Below, one piece after another: positions 15,922-23,733 of a stretch of DNA of 23,733 nucleotides; position 1 is the first letter of the stretch, and every line of letters begins with the position of its first letter. The translations under genes and the position numbers were made by a program. The notes under the pieces were generated by a model. That model saw only the letters and a program-made list of their open reading frames with translations, did not search any database and was not told where the DNA came from. The stretch is from a bacterium UBP2_UBA2255. Its GTDB lineage: Bacteria > Edwardsbacteria > AC1 > EtOH8. The DNA lies in contig DDXR01000022.1 in the NCBI GenBank assembly GCA_002347565.1, positions 267 through 23,999 of the forward strand, given 5' to 3'.

Positions 15922-17157
15922 ATGCAAGCAGCGCGCTATCGCATCAGGGCCGACATCCTCAATCCGGCGCCAAACGGATCCTGCCGCTGGGTCCGGGATG
16001 GCGAGCTGGTCTTCGGTCCGGACGGGATCATCGTCCGCTGCGGCCGTCGTGGCGGCGGCGATGCCAGCGCCACGAGGATCCCGGCACCGCGGGGTGCGGT
16101 CATTATCCCGGGGCTGGTGGACTGCCACACCCATTTGTCCCAGTACCACGTCCGCGGCCGCACCGGCCATACCTTGATGGACTGGCTGGGCAGTTATGTG
16201 TTTCCCGCCGAGGCCGCCTTCCGCGATCGCGCTTTCGCCCGCGCGGTGGCCAACGGCTTCTTCCGCAAGCTGCTGGCCAACGGGGTGACCACCGCCGCGC
16301 TGTACGCCAATTACCGGACCGGCGCGGAGCAGGCCCTGTCAGCGGCCGCCGCCCTGGGAATCCGCGCCGCGGTTGGGTTGACCCTGATGGACCGGGGTGT
16401 GCCGGCGGCGCTGCGGCAGAGGCCGGAACAGGCGCTGGAGGACTGCCGCCACCTGGCGGAACAGGCCCGGGGCTGCGGAAACGGCCGCGCATGGTTCTCG
16501 GTCAACCCGCGTTTCGCCCCGGCCGTCAGCGCCCGGTTCATGGAGATGATCGGCCGGTTCGCCGGGTCGAGCGGCGTGTATATCCAGACACATCTGTCGG
16601 AGAACCCGGCAGAGATCGCCCTGGTGCGAAAGCTGTATCCCGGGATCGGCTCATATGCCGGCGTCTACGACCGGTTCGGGCTGCTGACGGACAGGACCCT
16701 GCTGGCCCATTGCATCCACCTGACGCCGGCCGAGCGCCGGCTGGTGTCGAGGAGGCGCTGCGCGGTGGTCCACTGCCCTTCCTCGAACCTGTTCCTGCAC
16801 TCCGGACGGTTCCCGATCGAGCACTGGTCGGGTTACCGCAAGCTATGCCTGGGGACGGATGTCGGCGCCGGCCCGTCGTTCTCGATGCTGGACACCATGC
16901 GCGACGCCTATTTCGTCAACCGCCAGTCGCCCGAGCGGCTGTTCTGCCAGGCGACCCTGGGGGGTGCCGCGGCGCTGGGGCTCGAGCGGATGATCGGGAG
17001 CCTGGCCCCGGGCAAGCAGGCCGATTTCTCGGTCGTCACCATCGGGGAGCGGGCGGGAACGAGCGGAAGCGAGCTGCTCTCGGACCTGATCTTCAAGTGG
17101 GACCAGGTGACGTTCCACCGCGTCTTCGTCGCGGGGCGGGAGGTGTACCGGGCCTAG
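15922..17157 (+). CDS. guaD: Guanine deaminase-like amidohydrolase
   Basis: A 411-residue metal-dependent hydrolase. Zinc ligands are seen in PGLVDCHTHLSQY (His69, His71), YIQTHLSENPAE, LLAHCIHL and LGTDVGAGPS. The phrases FSVNPRFAP, QTHLSEN and VHCPSSNLFLHSG are those of guanine deaminase (guanine to xanthine plus ammonia), and this favours guaD over generic chlorohydrolase or cytosine-deaminase relatives. The C-terminal ATLGGAAALGLERMIGSLAPGKQADFSVV is the usual end of the barrel. No clear ribosome-binding site is seen before ATG 15922. A strong hairpin terminator follows 24 bases after the stop. The exact purine substrate is inferred from these motifs. Confidence 0.85.
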   Translation: MQAARYRIRADILNPAPNGSCRWVRDGELVFGPDGIIVRCGRRGGGDASATRIPAPRGAVIIPGLVDCHTHLSQYHVRGRTGHTLMDWLGSYVFPAEAAFRDRAFARAVANGFFRKLLANGVTTAALYANYRTGAEQALSAAAALGIRAAVGLTLMDRGVPAALRQRPEQALEDCRHLAEQARGCGNGRAWFSVNPRFAPAVSARFMEMIGRFAGSSGVYIQTHLSENPAEIALVRKLYPGIGSYAGVYDRFGLLTDRTLLAHCIHLTPAERRLVSRRRCAVVHCPSSNLFLHSGRFPIEHWSGYRKLCLGTDVGAGPSFSMLDTMRDAYFVNRQSPERLFCQATLGGAAALGLERMIGSLAPGKQADFSVVTIGERAGTSGSELLSDLIFKWDQVTFHRVFVAGREVYRA

Positions 17158-17181
17158 CGCCGCCGGGCGGAGTCGGTAAAC

Positions 17182-17216
17182 GAAAAGCGGGGAGCGCACA
17201 GCGCTCCCCGCTTTTC
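17182..17216. terminator. Strong bidirectional terminator
   Basis: A 16-bp perfect stem (17182-17197 with 17201-17216) has a 3-base loop and a GAAAAGCGGGG foot, so a CTTTTC tract is made on either strand. It separates the convergent guanine deaminase (plus) and lipoprotein (minus) genes. Confidence 0.92.
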
Positions 17217-17231
17217 CGATGAATGGCCCAA

Positions 17232-18017
17232 TCACCAGTTGAACGGATACTGGGTGGTGCTGCCGGTGACCGTGTAGTAGCCGGTGCCGTTGCTGTTGAA
17301 CACGAAGCTGGCGAACACCGCGCCGCCGTAGCTGGCGCTGCCGGTGCCGGAACCGTTGGTGAAGGTGTAGTTGCCGCTGACGCCGCCCGCGCCGCTGTAA
17401 GCGAAGGTGCCCGAGCAGGTCCGGGTGGCGCCGTCCCAGCCGTAGCGCGAGATCTCGGTCCAGGTGAACTCGAAGGACGTCGTCGTCCCGCCGCTGGTGA
17501 CGCCGATCCAGTAGGCGCCGGTGTAGTGGAGCGTGTCGGCGCCGTAGCGGACGAAGGCGGAGTACTCGGTGTTGCTGGTGGTCCCGCCGTAGGTCGAAGC
17601 CATCAGCATCGACCAGTCGACGCGGGTGACATTGGCCGCCGGGTTGGCCCAGATGTCATCGGTGAACTTGACCCACAGCGTCATCTGGCTCTCGGTCGTG
17701 TTCATGACATTCCAGTAGTACCAGTTGCCGCTGGTCGTGGTCACGTAGTGATTGCTGTGCGTGGTGGGCCCGTGCCAGCAGGTATCGGGCGGCGCCTTGG
17801 CGCCCTTCGAGGAGGTGGGCACGAACGAACCCAGCCCGCCGCCGAAGCCGCCGGCGAAATCGATCATGCCGGTGGAGTAGCCGGCGACGCCGGCGGCCCG
17901 CGTCGCGTTGGTGTTGTCTGTCGTTGGCGCGGCCGGGTTCTCCTTCTTGCTGCAGCCGGTCAATGCGGCAAGCGAGACGATCGCCAGCGACACCAGGGCC
18001 GATCTCAGGATCTTCAT
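17232..18017 (-). CDS. Secreted lipoprotein, Gly/Ser/Thr-rich, function unknown
   Basis: A 261-residue protein with a signal peptide and lipobox, LAALTGC (Cys22 anchored), followed by SKKENPAAP. That post-Cys 'NPAAP' spacer is common in lipoproteins of FCB-group and related candidate phyla and is one reason for placing the right part of the window there. The remainder is rich in Gly, Ser, Thr, Trp and Tyr with alternating patterns such as SYGGAVFASFVFNSNGTGYY, suggesting a beta-sheet fold on the cell surface. No enzyme motif is seen. AAGGAG lies before ATG 18017, with its own promoter upstream. A terminator follows shortly after the stop. Confidence 0.8.
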   Translation of the reverse strand: MKILRSALVSLAIVSLAALTGCSKKENPAAPTTDNTNATRAAGVAGYSTGMIDFAGGFGGGLGSFVPTSSKGAKAPPDTCWHGPTTHSNHYVTTTSGNWYYWNVMNTTESQMTLWVKFTDDIWANPAANVTRVDWSMLMASTYGGTTSNTEYSAFVRYGADTLHYTGAYWIGVTSGGTTTSFEFTWTEISRYGWDGATRTCSGTFAYSGAGGVSGNYTFTNGSGTGSASYGGAVFASFVFNSNGTGYYTVTGSTTQYPFNW

Positions 18018-18050
18018 GCGGTATCTCCTTGTGCGTTATGGTTTCACCGA

Positions 18051-18080
18051 ACTTTACCACAACTGCGGCGCGCTTGTCAA
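18051..18080 (-). promoter_or_regulatory. Promoter of the lipoprotein gene
   Basis: On the minus strand TTGACA (18075-18080) and TAAAGT (18051-18056) are separated by 18 bp and lie 33 bases before the start codon at 18017. The -35 box is a perfect match. Confidence 0.65.
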
Positions 18081-18138
18081 GCGCAGAGTCGCCTCCGCCC
18101 CGACGAACGCGCCGGCGGGTGAACTCTTCCGTTGTATG

Positions 18139-18390
18139 TTATTTCGCCAGCGCCCGGAACGATGCCGGGAGGCCGGCCCCGGCCGGTTCCGTCGGCACGT
18201 GCGCGATCTGGTGGTGGTAGGTGTTTCCGCACTCCGGACAGTGCAGGGCAAAGGGGTTGGAAATGGCCGTGCGGCATTGCTTGCACTGCTTGAGCAGCTT
18301 TTCTCCGCACTGAATGCAGAACCGGCCGGGGACATCGTCCTGCGTAATGTAATTGCATCGCGGGCAGATCTTATAATTTATCCTTGCCAT
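18139..18390 (-). CDS. Double zinc-ribbon small protein
   Basis: An 83-residue protein with four CxxC knuckles: CPRC (9-12), CIQC (25-28), CKQC (36-39) and CPEC (51-54). These form two zinc ribbons of the kind used as small DNA-, RNA- or protein-binding modules. A hydrophilic tail follows (HVPTEPAGAGLPASF). AAGGAG is positioned 6 bases before ATG 18390. It lies upstream of the lipoprotein in the same direction but the lipoprotein has its own promoter. The partner is unknown. Confidence 0.85.
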   Translation of the reverse strand: MARINYKICPRCNYITQDDVPGRFCIQCGEKLLKQCKQCRTAISNPFALHCPECGNTYHHQIAHVPTEPAGAGLPASFRALAK

Positions 18391-18456
18391 GAATCACTCC
18401 TTATTTTTAATATTTTACAGATGGTTTGATTTCGTTCACATGGGATAATTATAAAA

Positions 18457-18488
18457 CCCAACCGTTAACAAAAGTGTTAACGGTTGGG
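18457..18488 (-). terminator. Intrinsic terminator for the minus-strand regulator/methyltransferase operon
   Basis: A 13-bp perfect stem (18457-18469 with 18476-18488) has a 6-base loop, and on the minus strand it is followed by TTTTAT. It is placed to end the transcript coming from the methyltransferase gene at 18704-19480 before it reaches the zinc-ribbon gene. Confidence 0.85.
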
Positions 18489-18703
18489 CGTGATATTTTG
18501 GCAACTCATTGTCTTTGATCATATTAATGGCAATTAAAGTCTCCTGCACCGCGTATTAACAACTGTTTTCTTTGATCCCGTTCCTCTCTGATTCAATCCT
18601 GCGGACATACCATCGGTCAAACCATCTCGCGGCCCTTCGTGCTCGGGCCGGCCCGCCGGGTTTTCCGGCTGGGTGACGGCGACCATCGCGACTCCGGCCG
18701 CCA
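18489..18703. other. Spacer after the methyltransferase, no convincing gene
   Basis: With the terminator, this makes a 313-base stretch (18391-18703) lacking a supported gene. The 18391-18560 part is AT-rich. A short minus-strand frame starting MAAGVAMVAVTQPENPAG (about 18687 down to 18535) is open but has no ribosome-binding site that I can see. I do not call it a gene. Confidence 0.5.
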
Positions 18704-19480
18704 TCAAGGCGATGAGATCGGGAGAATGGTTTTCCTACTGGCACCCTCCGAAAAATGGTTGGCGCTTTCTGCCGCGATCGCAATTCCTCCATCTCCTTTT
18801 TCGACCACGGCCACTCGTGTCAACTCCCGGCCCTCCCACAGGCCCGACCGGACCAGTGTGACAACGAAACCCCATCTCCGGAGCGCAACGTCGCACCACG
18901 GCACGCGGTAGGGCTGGTTGCGCGACCGGTATTCAGCCACCAGCAGGCTCCCGCCCGGCGCCAGGAATTCGTCGATCAGCCTGCCCAGGTACCGTTTGCG
19001 CAGAACCGGCGGCACATAGGCCAGCTCGGTGCGGACGAAGTCGTACCGTCGCGGCGGCGCCCAATCCCAGGCGTTCCCGCTCCGGATGTTGTCAGCGAAC
19101 TGCGGCAGGCGGCGCCGGGCCCGGTCCGCCAGCTTGTGCCCGGCCTCGAGGCCGAACGGCTCTATGGCCATTCCCTCGGCCCGCTTCCAGCCGATCACGC
19201 TTTCCAGCAGATATCCGTTGGCGCAGCCGATGTCCAGGAACGCGCCGCCGCGGTGCAGGCATTCGGCCACCGGCCGGCGGCAGGCGTCCCATCCTTCCCT
19301 TGTCCCGGAAAACCCCGACTGGCGCCAGGGCTCCTCATGAGCGAGGTAGGCGCGCTCCAGCGGCAGGATCTTTTCGATCAGCCATTCCCTCATTTGGCGG
19401 TCGTCGTCGGGGCCGATCCTTCGCAGGACCGGACGGGGCGTCCCGGCTCCGCGTTGCGCTATTGTCTCATCATCCATCAT
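18704..19480 (-). CDS. Class I SAM-dependent methyltransferase
   Basis: A 258-residue cytoplasmic methyltransferase. Motif I is GAFLDIGCANGYLLESV (about residues 78-94), the SAM-binding loop. A preceding EPWRQSGFSGTREGWDACRRP segment and the later FLAPGGSLLVAEYR match a family of small-molecule methyltransferases of unknown substrate. The fold seems complete by LTRVAVVEKGD; the last 30 or so residues (GGIAIAAESANHFSEG onward) have no match that I recognise and may be an extension past the natural end. The start overlaps the regulator gene by 11 bases (Met at 19480 or 19477), so it is translationally coupled to it. A role in modifying a product handled by the linked aldolase or ABC transporter is only a guess. 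Confidence 0.85.
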   Translation of the reverse strand: MMDDETIAQRGAGTPRPVLRRIGPDDDRQMREWLIEKILPLERAYLAHEEPWRQSGFSGTREGWDACRRPVAECLHRGGAFLDIGCANGYLLESVIGWKRAEGMAIEPFGLEAGHKLADRARRRLPQFADNIRSGNAWDWAPPRRYDFVRTELAYVPPVLRKRYLGRLIDEFLAPGGSLLVAEYRSRNQPYRVPWCDVALRRWGFVVTLVRSGLWEGRELTRVAVVEKGDGGIAIAAESANHFSEGASRKTILPISSP

Positions 19481-22400
19481 CGGACAACGCCCTCGTCTTG
19501 TTTCGGTAGAATGTCGCGGTCTGCGAACGGTCCAGCTTCTCCGACAGCTGCGCCAGCCGCTCCAGCAGGGAGCTGTGAACCGTGCGCAGCGACTTCCTCG
19601 CCTTTACTGCCCACGGCAGGTCAATGCCCTCGAGGTACTCACCGGCGAACAGGGCCTCGGCCTGCTCCAGATGGTCCCACGCTTCCTCGTCGTTCCCCTC
19701 CTCGGCCAGCGACAACCCCCGCTTGTAGCGGGCCTCCATCTGTTCGCGATCGATCCAGGTGTCCGGCATCCGCCAGTTGAAAGAGTACCGGCCGCCCGCG
19801 AACAGCACCGCATCCTTCCTGTTCAAGCTCCGGCGCAGGCGGTGCAGCAGCACCCGCATGCTGGCCCCGCCCCCCGCCCCGCCCCACAGGTCGGCCAGCA
19901 ATCGCTCCCGTTCCACCCCTTGGCGGACGGTGAAATCAACCGTCAGCAGATAGGCGAGCAGCAGCCGTCCCAGCTTCGAGCCCCATCGCCGGTCCGCGAT
20001 CGGCTGATCCGCGCCGGCCGGAATGACCCGGAACGGGCCCAGCACGCTGATCCGTAGACCGGCCGTGCGCGCCGCGGCCTCCGGCCCGGACGGGCGGGCG
20101 GATCCCAGCAATTCCGGGTAGCGATCGACCAGGCCGGCAAGCTCCCTGTCGAGCTTCAAGTCCAGGTAGATGCCGCGCACCGACAGCAGGATCTCGCGGG
20201 CCCGGAACCCCTGGCCGCGGGCCACCAGAAAGTCCGCGAGCTGCCGCAGCACCCGCGCCTGCGCGTGGCGATTGCCCATGTCGTGGAACAGCTCCGCCGC
20301 CGTTCGCATCGGCTCCTCGGCCTGGTCCGAGCCGATGGCGCACAGCACGGCCGCCTTCTGTGCCAGCGCGGTTGCCTTGGTGTAGGGCGTCGGCTGCCGC
20401 TCGGCCGCCGCCAGCGCCTGATCGGCGTATTCCAGCGCGGGGCCGCGGGCCCCCAGGCCGAGGTGGGCCCCGCTGATGGCGGTCAGGTTGTCCACCAAAT
20501 TGGCCGAATAGTTCAGTTCCCGCAGGATGGCGTTGGCCTGCAAGGCCCAATCCAGGGCTTGGCGGCAGTCAACCGGCGTTCCGATCCCCCGCAGATGGCA
20601 TTCCGCGATGTTGTTCATTGTAGTTGCCGCGCCGGCCCGGTTGCCCAGCTCCTCCTTGATTTTCAGGCTGCGCCGGAACAGCTCGATCACGCCCTCATTG
20701 TCGCCCATCTCCATCCTGATGCCGGCGATGTCGTTCAGGCAGTGCGACAGCTGGTCCCGGTCCCCGGTGGCGAAGGCGATCCGTGCGGCCCGTTCCTTGT
20801 CGGACAGGGCTTTCCGGTACCGGCCCTGGCGCAGGTGTGCGTTGCCGCGGGAATTGAGGATCCTGCTGGTGATGGCGACCAGCATGTACTTGTCGGCGAT
20901 GGCCAGGGCCTGGTCGAACAACCGCTGGGCCTCGGCGAACCGGCACAGGCGCACCAGCACGGCGCCGCGGTTGCACAGGGATTGCGCCAGGTCCGGCTCC
21001 GAATAGCGCCGGGCATTCGGGATCACCTCGTCCCGAAACAGCCGGTCGGCCCGCTCCCAATCGCCCTGCCGCAGATGGATCATTCCCACCGTGTTGCATA
21101 TTTTAACCGTCCACGCCGGGTCATCGGGGCCGTATCCCAGCAGCTCCCGGCTCAGTTCTAGCGCCTGCCGGTATTCATGGGTTTCCTCCAGCAGGTTCAG
21201 CTTGTTGAAGAGCAGGTTCTTGCGATGGTCCCAGCACCCGGGCTCTTCCGGGGGGCACTGTTCCAGGGCAGCTTCCAGCACGGCCAGCGCCCGCCGGGGA
21301 TCGCTGTGCTTGACCGCCTTGACCGCCTCCACCGCCAGACGCATGGCCTGCTCGAACGACAGCGCCGGCCGGACCTCCTCCATCCGCTCATACAGCCGCA
21401 GCGCGTCGTTGCTGCGCCCGACCAGGTTTGCCGACTCCAGCGCCGCCAGCAGCAGTATTGCCCGGTCACCGGGGGCCAGCCCCGTGACAGCGTCTGCCCA
21501 CTGCATCAGCCTCATCCATTGCTGGTGGGCGCGCGCCCATTCCACAGCGGCCGGCAGGAGCGGCGCCAGCTTGTCTGCCGTCGTCCGGGCGGCGATCAGC
21601 TGGTCGAACGCCTGGACGTACAGGCGCTCCGACAGGAACAGCTCGGCGGCGGCCGTGTGGCACGCCCGCTGCTCGTCCTGCGGCAGCAGGCTGCGAAAGG
21701 CTTCGAGCAGCAACGGGTGCGCGAACTGGACACGGTGCACGCCGCCCAGGATGTAGTCGTCAAGGATGTTCCGGCGCTCCAGCGCCAGCAGCAGTTCGAT
21801 GGCCTCCGGTTGCGTCCGGCCCAGCATCCGTTGCCAGTCATCGAAGCGGAAGCCGTCGCCCAGGGCAACGGCCATGCGCAAGGGCCGGGCCAGCGTGGGC
21901 TCGGAGAGCGCGTCCATGATCCGCCGGGCGACCAGATCATCGATGGAGTTGGCCGACGACGACGGCAGCGGCCGGTAGCTCCAGTTGCCGGCCGGGTCGC
22001 GAACGACCATCTCCGAAGCCACGCTGGACTGGACCAGCAGGCCGGTAAAGAACGGGTTGCCGCCCGCCTTGGCCATCAGCCATTGCAGAAAATCGGGGAA
22101 GCTGTCCGTGAATCCCGTCCCGAAGATCTTGTCCAGCAGCTGGCCGACCTCTGGCGGCGTCAGCGGCGGCAACGGTATGGGCTCGGCGCGGTGATCGTCG
22201 GCCTTCAGGAAAAGCCGTTCCTCCCGCAGCGCCTGCACCAGATCATCTGCCTGGCGGCAGGCCGACGAGGTTTCCGCGCTCCGCCTCAGCCCGGCGACAA
22301 TCGTCAGCGGCAGCCGCTCGGTCAGCGCCGTTCGGCACAGCTCGGACATCCAGCCCCAGACCTGGGGAGATGCCTGTTGGATGTCGTCCCACTCCAGCAG

Positions 22401-22850
22401 CACGCCATGCTCCTCGGCGACAGCGGTCTCGGCGAACCAGCGCCGCCAGAAAACGCCGCTGTCGCAGCGGTCGCCGATGCCGGTGTCCACCGCGATCAGT
22501 TCGGGCAGGTGCGGCGACAGCACGGCCCGCGCATACTGGCCCAAGCGGTCGAAGAGGTCGTCATTGGGTCGCTGGTGGGCCGCCTGCCGCGCCAATCCGG
22601 CGCAGAGCTGATCGAGCTCCTCGTCGCCGGTGAAACGATGGCGCAGCACCAGCGGGAACAGCCCGCCCCGGCTGATCGTCTCCAGCAGCTTGTGGCAAAA
22701 CCAGGTCTTGCCGATGCCGGCCGGTCCCATCACCAGGAAAAAACCGCCGTTGCGGGCCTCCACGCAACGCCGGTACTGCTCCAGGGTCTGCTGGATTTCC
22801 CGTTCGCGGCCGCAGAAATATGCCAGCGATGTGGCGTCCGGAGCCTTCAT
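19470..22850 (-). CDS. Large STAND-type ATPase/TPR regulator with C-terminal SARP-like DNA-binding and BTAD domains
   Basis: A 1,126-residue signal-integrating protein. It starts with a regulator-type AAA/STAND ATPase: Walker A GPAGIGKTW (42-50) and Walker B LLEWDDI (151-157). A helical region follows, then about 400 residues of TPR-like repeats (for example WERADRLFRDEVIPNARRY, ALAIADKYM). From about residue 932 an OmpR/SARP winged helix begins at LRISVLGPFRVIPAG, followed by a BTAD-like helical domain to the end. In AfsR/SARP proteins these domains are usually N-terminal, so the order here is reversed. I set the start at ATG 22850 (MKAPDATSLAYF); the longer open frame upstream is the out-of-frame shadow of the aldolase gene. 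It overlaps the aldolase stop by ATGA. Likely ligand-dependent oligomerisation; ligand and target are unknown. Confidence 0.88.
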   Translation of the reverse strand: MKAPDATSLAYFCGREREIQQTLEQYRRCVEARNGGFFLVMGPAGIGKTWFCHKLLETISRGGLFPLVLRHRFTGDEELDQLCAGLARQAAHQRPNDDLFDRLGQYARAVLSPHLPELIAVDTGIGDRCDSGVFWRRWFAETAVAEEHGVLLEWDDIQQASPQVWGWMSELCRTALTERLPLTIVAGLRRSAETSSACRQADDLVQALREERLFLKADDHRAEPIPLPPLTPPEVGQLLDKIFGTGFTDSFPDFLQWLMAKAGGNPFFTGLLVQSSVASEMVVRDPAGNWSYRPLPSSSANSIDDLVARRIMDALSEPTLARPLRMAVALGDGFRFDDWQRMLGRTQPEAIELLLALERRNILDDYILGGVHRVQFAHPLLLEAFRSLLPQDEQRACHTAAAELFLSERLYVQAFDQLIAARTTADKLAPLLPAAVEWARAHQQWMRLMQWADAVTGLAPGDRAILLLAALESANLVGRSNDALRLYERMEEVRPALSFEQAMRLAVEAVKAVKHSDPRRALAVLEAALEQCPPEEPGCWDHRKNLLFNKLNLLEETHEYRQALELSRELLGYGPDDPAWTVKICNTVGMIHLRQGDWERADRLFRDEVIPNARRYSEPDLAQSLCNRGAVLVRLCRFAEAQRLFDQALAIADKYMLVAITSRILNSRGNAHLRQGRYRKALSDKERAARIAFATGDRDQLSHCLNDIAGIRMEMGDNEGVIELFRRSLKIKEELGNRAGAATTMNNIAECHLRGIGTPVDCRQALDWALQANAILRELNYSANLVDNLTAISGAHLGLGARGPALEYADQALAAAERQPTPYTKATALAQKAAVLCAIGSDQAEEPMRTAAELFHDMGNRHAQARVLRQLADFLVARGQGFRAREILLSVRGIYLDLKLDRELAGLVDRYPELLGSARPSGPEAAARTAGLRISVLGPFRVIPAGADQPIADRRWGSKLGRLLLAYLLTVDFTVRQGVERERLLADLWGGAGGGASMRVLLHRLRRSLNRKDAVLFAGGRYSFNWRMPDTWIDREQMEARYKRGLSLAEEGNDEEAWDHLEQAEALFAGEYLEGIDLPWAVKARKSLRTVHSSLLERLAQLSEKLDRSQTATFYRNKTRALSDDG

Positions 22851-23515
22851 CGCCGGCCCGGGGGTCCGCTTGCCGCGATCGCCAGTTTCGCGACCGCGGT
22901 CGGCGACAGCGCCCTGGCCCCGCCGGCCGCGGCTGCGATCAGCGCCACTTTCGCCAGGTGCTCCACCAGCTCCATCCGCCAGAGGGCTTCGTCCAATCCG
23001 GCGCCGACGCACAATGCGCCGTGGTTGGCCAGCAGGATGGCTTGGTGCACCGCGATCAGCCGGCGAATCGATCTCGGCACTTCGGCCGTGCCCGGCGTGG
23101 CGTATGGGGCCAACGGCACCGGACCCAGCGGCAGCACCGCTTCCGGCAGGAGCGCCGCCGTCAGTCCCCGCCGCGCCGCGGCAAACCCGGTGGCCACCGG
23201 CGGATGGGCATGCACCACGGCTCCGACATCGGGCCGCAACCGGTAGATCGCCAGGTGCATCGCGCTCTCGGATGACGGGCGTCCTTCGCCGCGCCGAACC
23301 CGGCCGGCCGGATCGATCACCAGCAACCGGGCCGGCACCAATGATCCCTTGGCCGCCCGCGTCGGCGTGATCAGAATCTCGCCCCGGGCCAGGCGGGCCG
23401 ACACATTGCCGTCCGTCGCCGGAACAAAGCCTAGTCCGTCCAGCCGCCGGCACACGGCGACGATCCGGCGGCGCAATGCCTCTTCGTTCCTCTTCATCGC
23501 GCTGGTGGCTGCCAT
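22847..23515 (-). CDS. Class II aldolase/adducin family protein (FucA-like)
   Basis: A protein of about 222 residues with the class II aldolase fold. Zinc ligands appear in VGAVVHAHPP (the His-x-His pair) and ILLANHGALCVG, after the substrate-phosphate loop ATDGNVSARL and ESAMHLAIYR. Family members such as FucA cleave fuculose-1-phosphate to dihydroxyacetone phosphate and lactaldehyde; the true sugar here cannot be told. I chose ATG 23515; GTG 23527 and ATG 23497 are alternatives with no clear Shine-Dalgarno to decide. The end overlaps the regulator start by four bases, and the ABC gene ends 42 bases upstream on the same strand. Confidence 0.88.
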   Translation of the reverse strand: MAATSAMKRNEEALRRRIVAVCRRLDGLGFVPATDGNVSARLARGEILITPTRAAKGSLVPARLLVIDPAGRVRRGEGRPSSESAMHLAIYRLRPDVGAVVHAHPPVATGFAAARRGLTAALLPEAVLPLGPVPLAPYATPGTAEVPRSIRRLIAVHQAILLANHGALCVGAGLDEALWRMELVEHLAKVALIAAAAGGARALSPTAVAKLAIAASGPPGRR

Positions 23516-23557
23516 TTCGGCACACACCCGCCGCCGCGGTTCCGGCCAACCGGCCGG

Positions 23558-23733
23558 TCAGCCACCGCCGGCAGGGCCCGTCTCCCGCAGCCCCTGCTGC
23601 AGCTGGTAAAGCCGGTTATACAACCCTTCCCTGGCCAGCAGCTCCTGGTGTGTGCCGGTTTCGCGGATTTCACCCTTGTGGATGACATGGATTCGGTCCA
23701 CGCTTTTGATGGTCGACAGCCGGTGGGCGATGA
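23558..23733 (-). CDS. ABC transporter ATP-binding/permease protein, C-terminal end (cut by window edge)
   Basis: The reverse strand reads IAHRLSTIKSVDRIHVIHKG, then EIRETGTHQELLAREG, followed by LYNRLYQLQQ and a short tail ending GGG. IAHRLST contains the H-loop histidine, and the rest is the standard end of an exporter-type nucleotide-binding domain, usually fused to its membrane domain. Walker A, signature and Walker B lie beyond base 23,733. Its substrate is unknown. It is the first visible gene of an apparent minus-strand operon with the aldolase, the STAND regulator and the methyltransferase. Confidence 0.93.
   Translation of the reverse strand, partial: IAHRLSTIKSVDRIHVIHKGEIRETGTHQELLAREGLYNRLYQLQQGLRETGPAGGG

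Noticed and set aside
15076..16170. 364-codon minus-strand frame across the end of ligA and start of guaD
   Set aside because: It crosses two genes with strong family motifs on the other strand; it is a GC-rich shadow.
18556..18792. 78-codon minus-strand frame after the methyltransferase
   Set aside because: Arg-rich, overlaps the methyltransferase end in another frame, no translation signal.
21177..23246. 689-codon open frame on the plus strand
   Set aside because: It is antisense to the regulator and aldolase genes; high GC removes stop codons, and its product is Gln/Arg/Pro-rich with no recognisable motif.
22851..23549. Open frame extending the regulator gene upstream by about 233 codons
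   Set aside because: The extra residues are an Arg/Gly/Ala-rich out-of-frame shadow of the class II aldolase gene on the same strand; the true start MKAPDAT at 22850 directly precedes the ATPase domain.

Overview
The window looks like two kinds of bacterial DNA joined inside one gene. Bases 1 to about 6,500 have moderate GC with A/T-ending codons common. They carry ordinary genes: a TetR regulator, a GNAT/aminoglycoside-adenylyltransferase pair, a membrane protein, glutaminyl-tRNA synthetase (glnS) beside a tRNA-Gln(CTG), and an arsR-acr3 arsenite-efflux pair. The style suggests a Chloroflexota/Anaerolineae-type genome, but this is inference only. From about 6,540, inside acr3, third codon positions become almost entirely G/C and stay so to the end. 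The right part carries lipoproteins of the 'SKKENPAAP' type and other small proteins that suggest a Gram-negative FCB-group or candidate-phylum bacterium. A metagenomic assembly chimera or a recombination inside acr3 must both be considered.

Layout. 1-3,285: partial TetR repressor with a palindromic operator, divergent from a GNAT-AadK operon, then a convergent membrane protein. 3,328-5,162 (minus): tRNA-Gln followed by glnS. 5,311-13,252 (plus): a long metalloid/redox cluster in the order arsR, acr3, ferredoxin, repeat block, mini-thioredoxin, thioredoxin-fold exported protein, ccdA-like, arsP-type permease, two half-size permeases, arsC, rhodanese-like protein without the catalytic Cys, Cys-tailed ferredoxin, palindrome and CDF cation exporter. 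13,227-17,216: two small conserved proteins, ligA and a guanine-deaminase-like amidohydrolase. 17,232-18,390 (minus): a lipoprotein and a double zinc ribbon. 18,457-23,733 (minus): an apparent operon of ABC transporter (3' end only), class II aldolase, a 1,126-residue ATPase/TPR/SARP-type regulator and a SAM methyltransferase, ending at a hairpin terminator.

The most interesting region is 5,351-13,252. It joins arsenate reduction (ArsC), arsenite export (Acr3), probable organoarsenical export (ArsP-type permease) and metal export (CDF) with an apparent thiol/electron relay (two ferredoxins, two thioredoxin-fold proteins, a CcdA-type membrane thiol carrier). Several proteins in it end in cysteine clusters. 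The individual families are known. The combined arrangement, the split half-permease pair and the Cys-to-Asp rhodanese are what merit follow-up.
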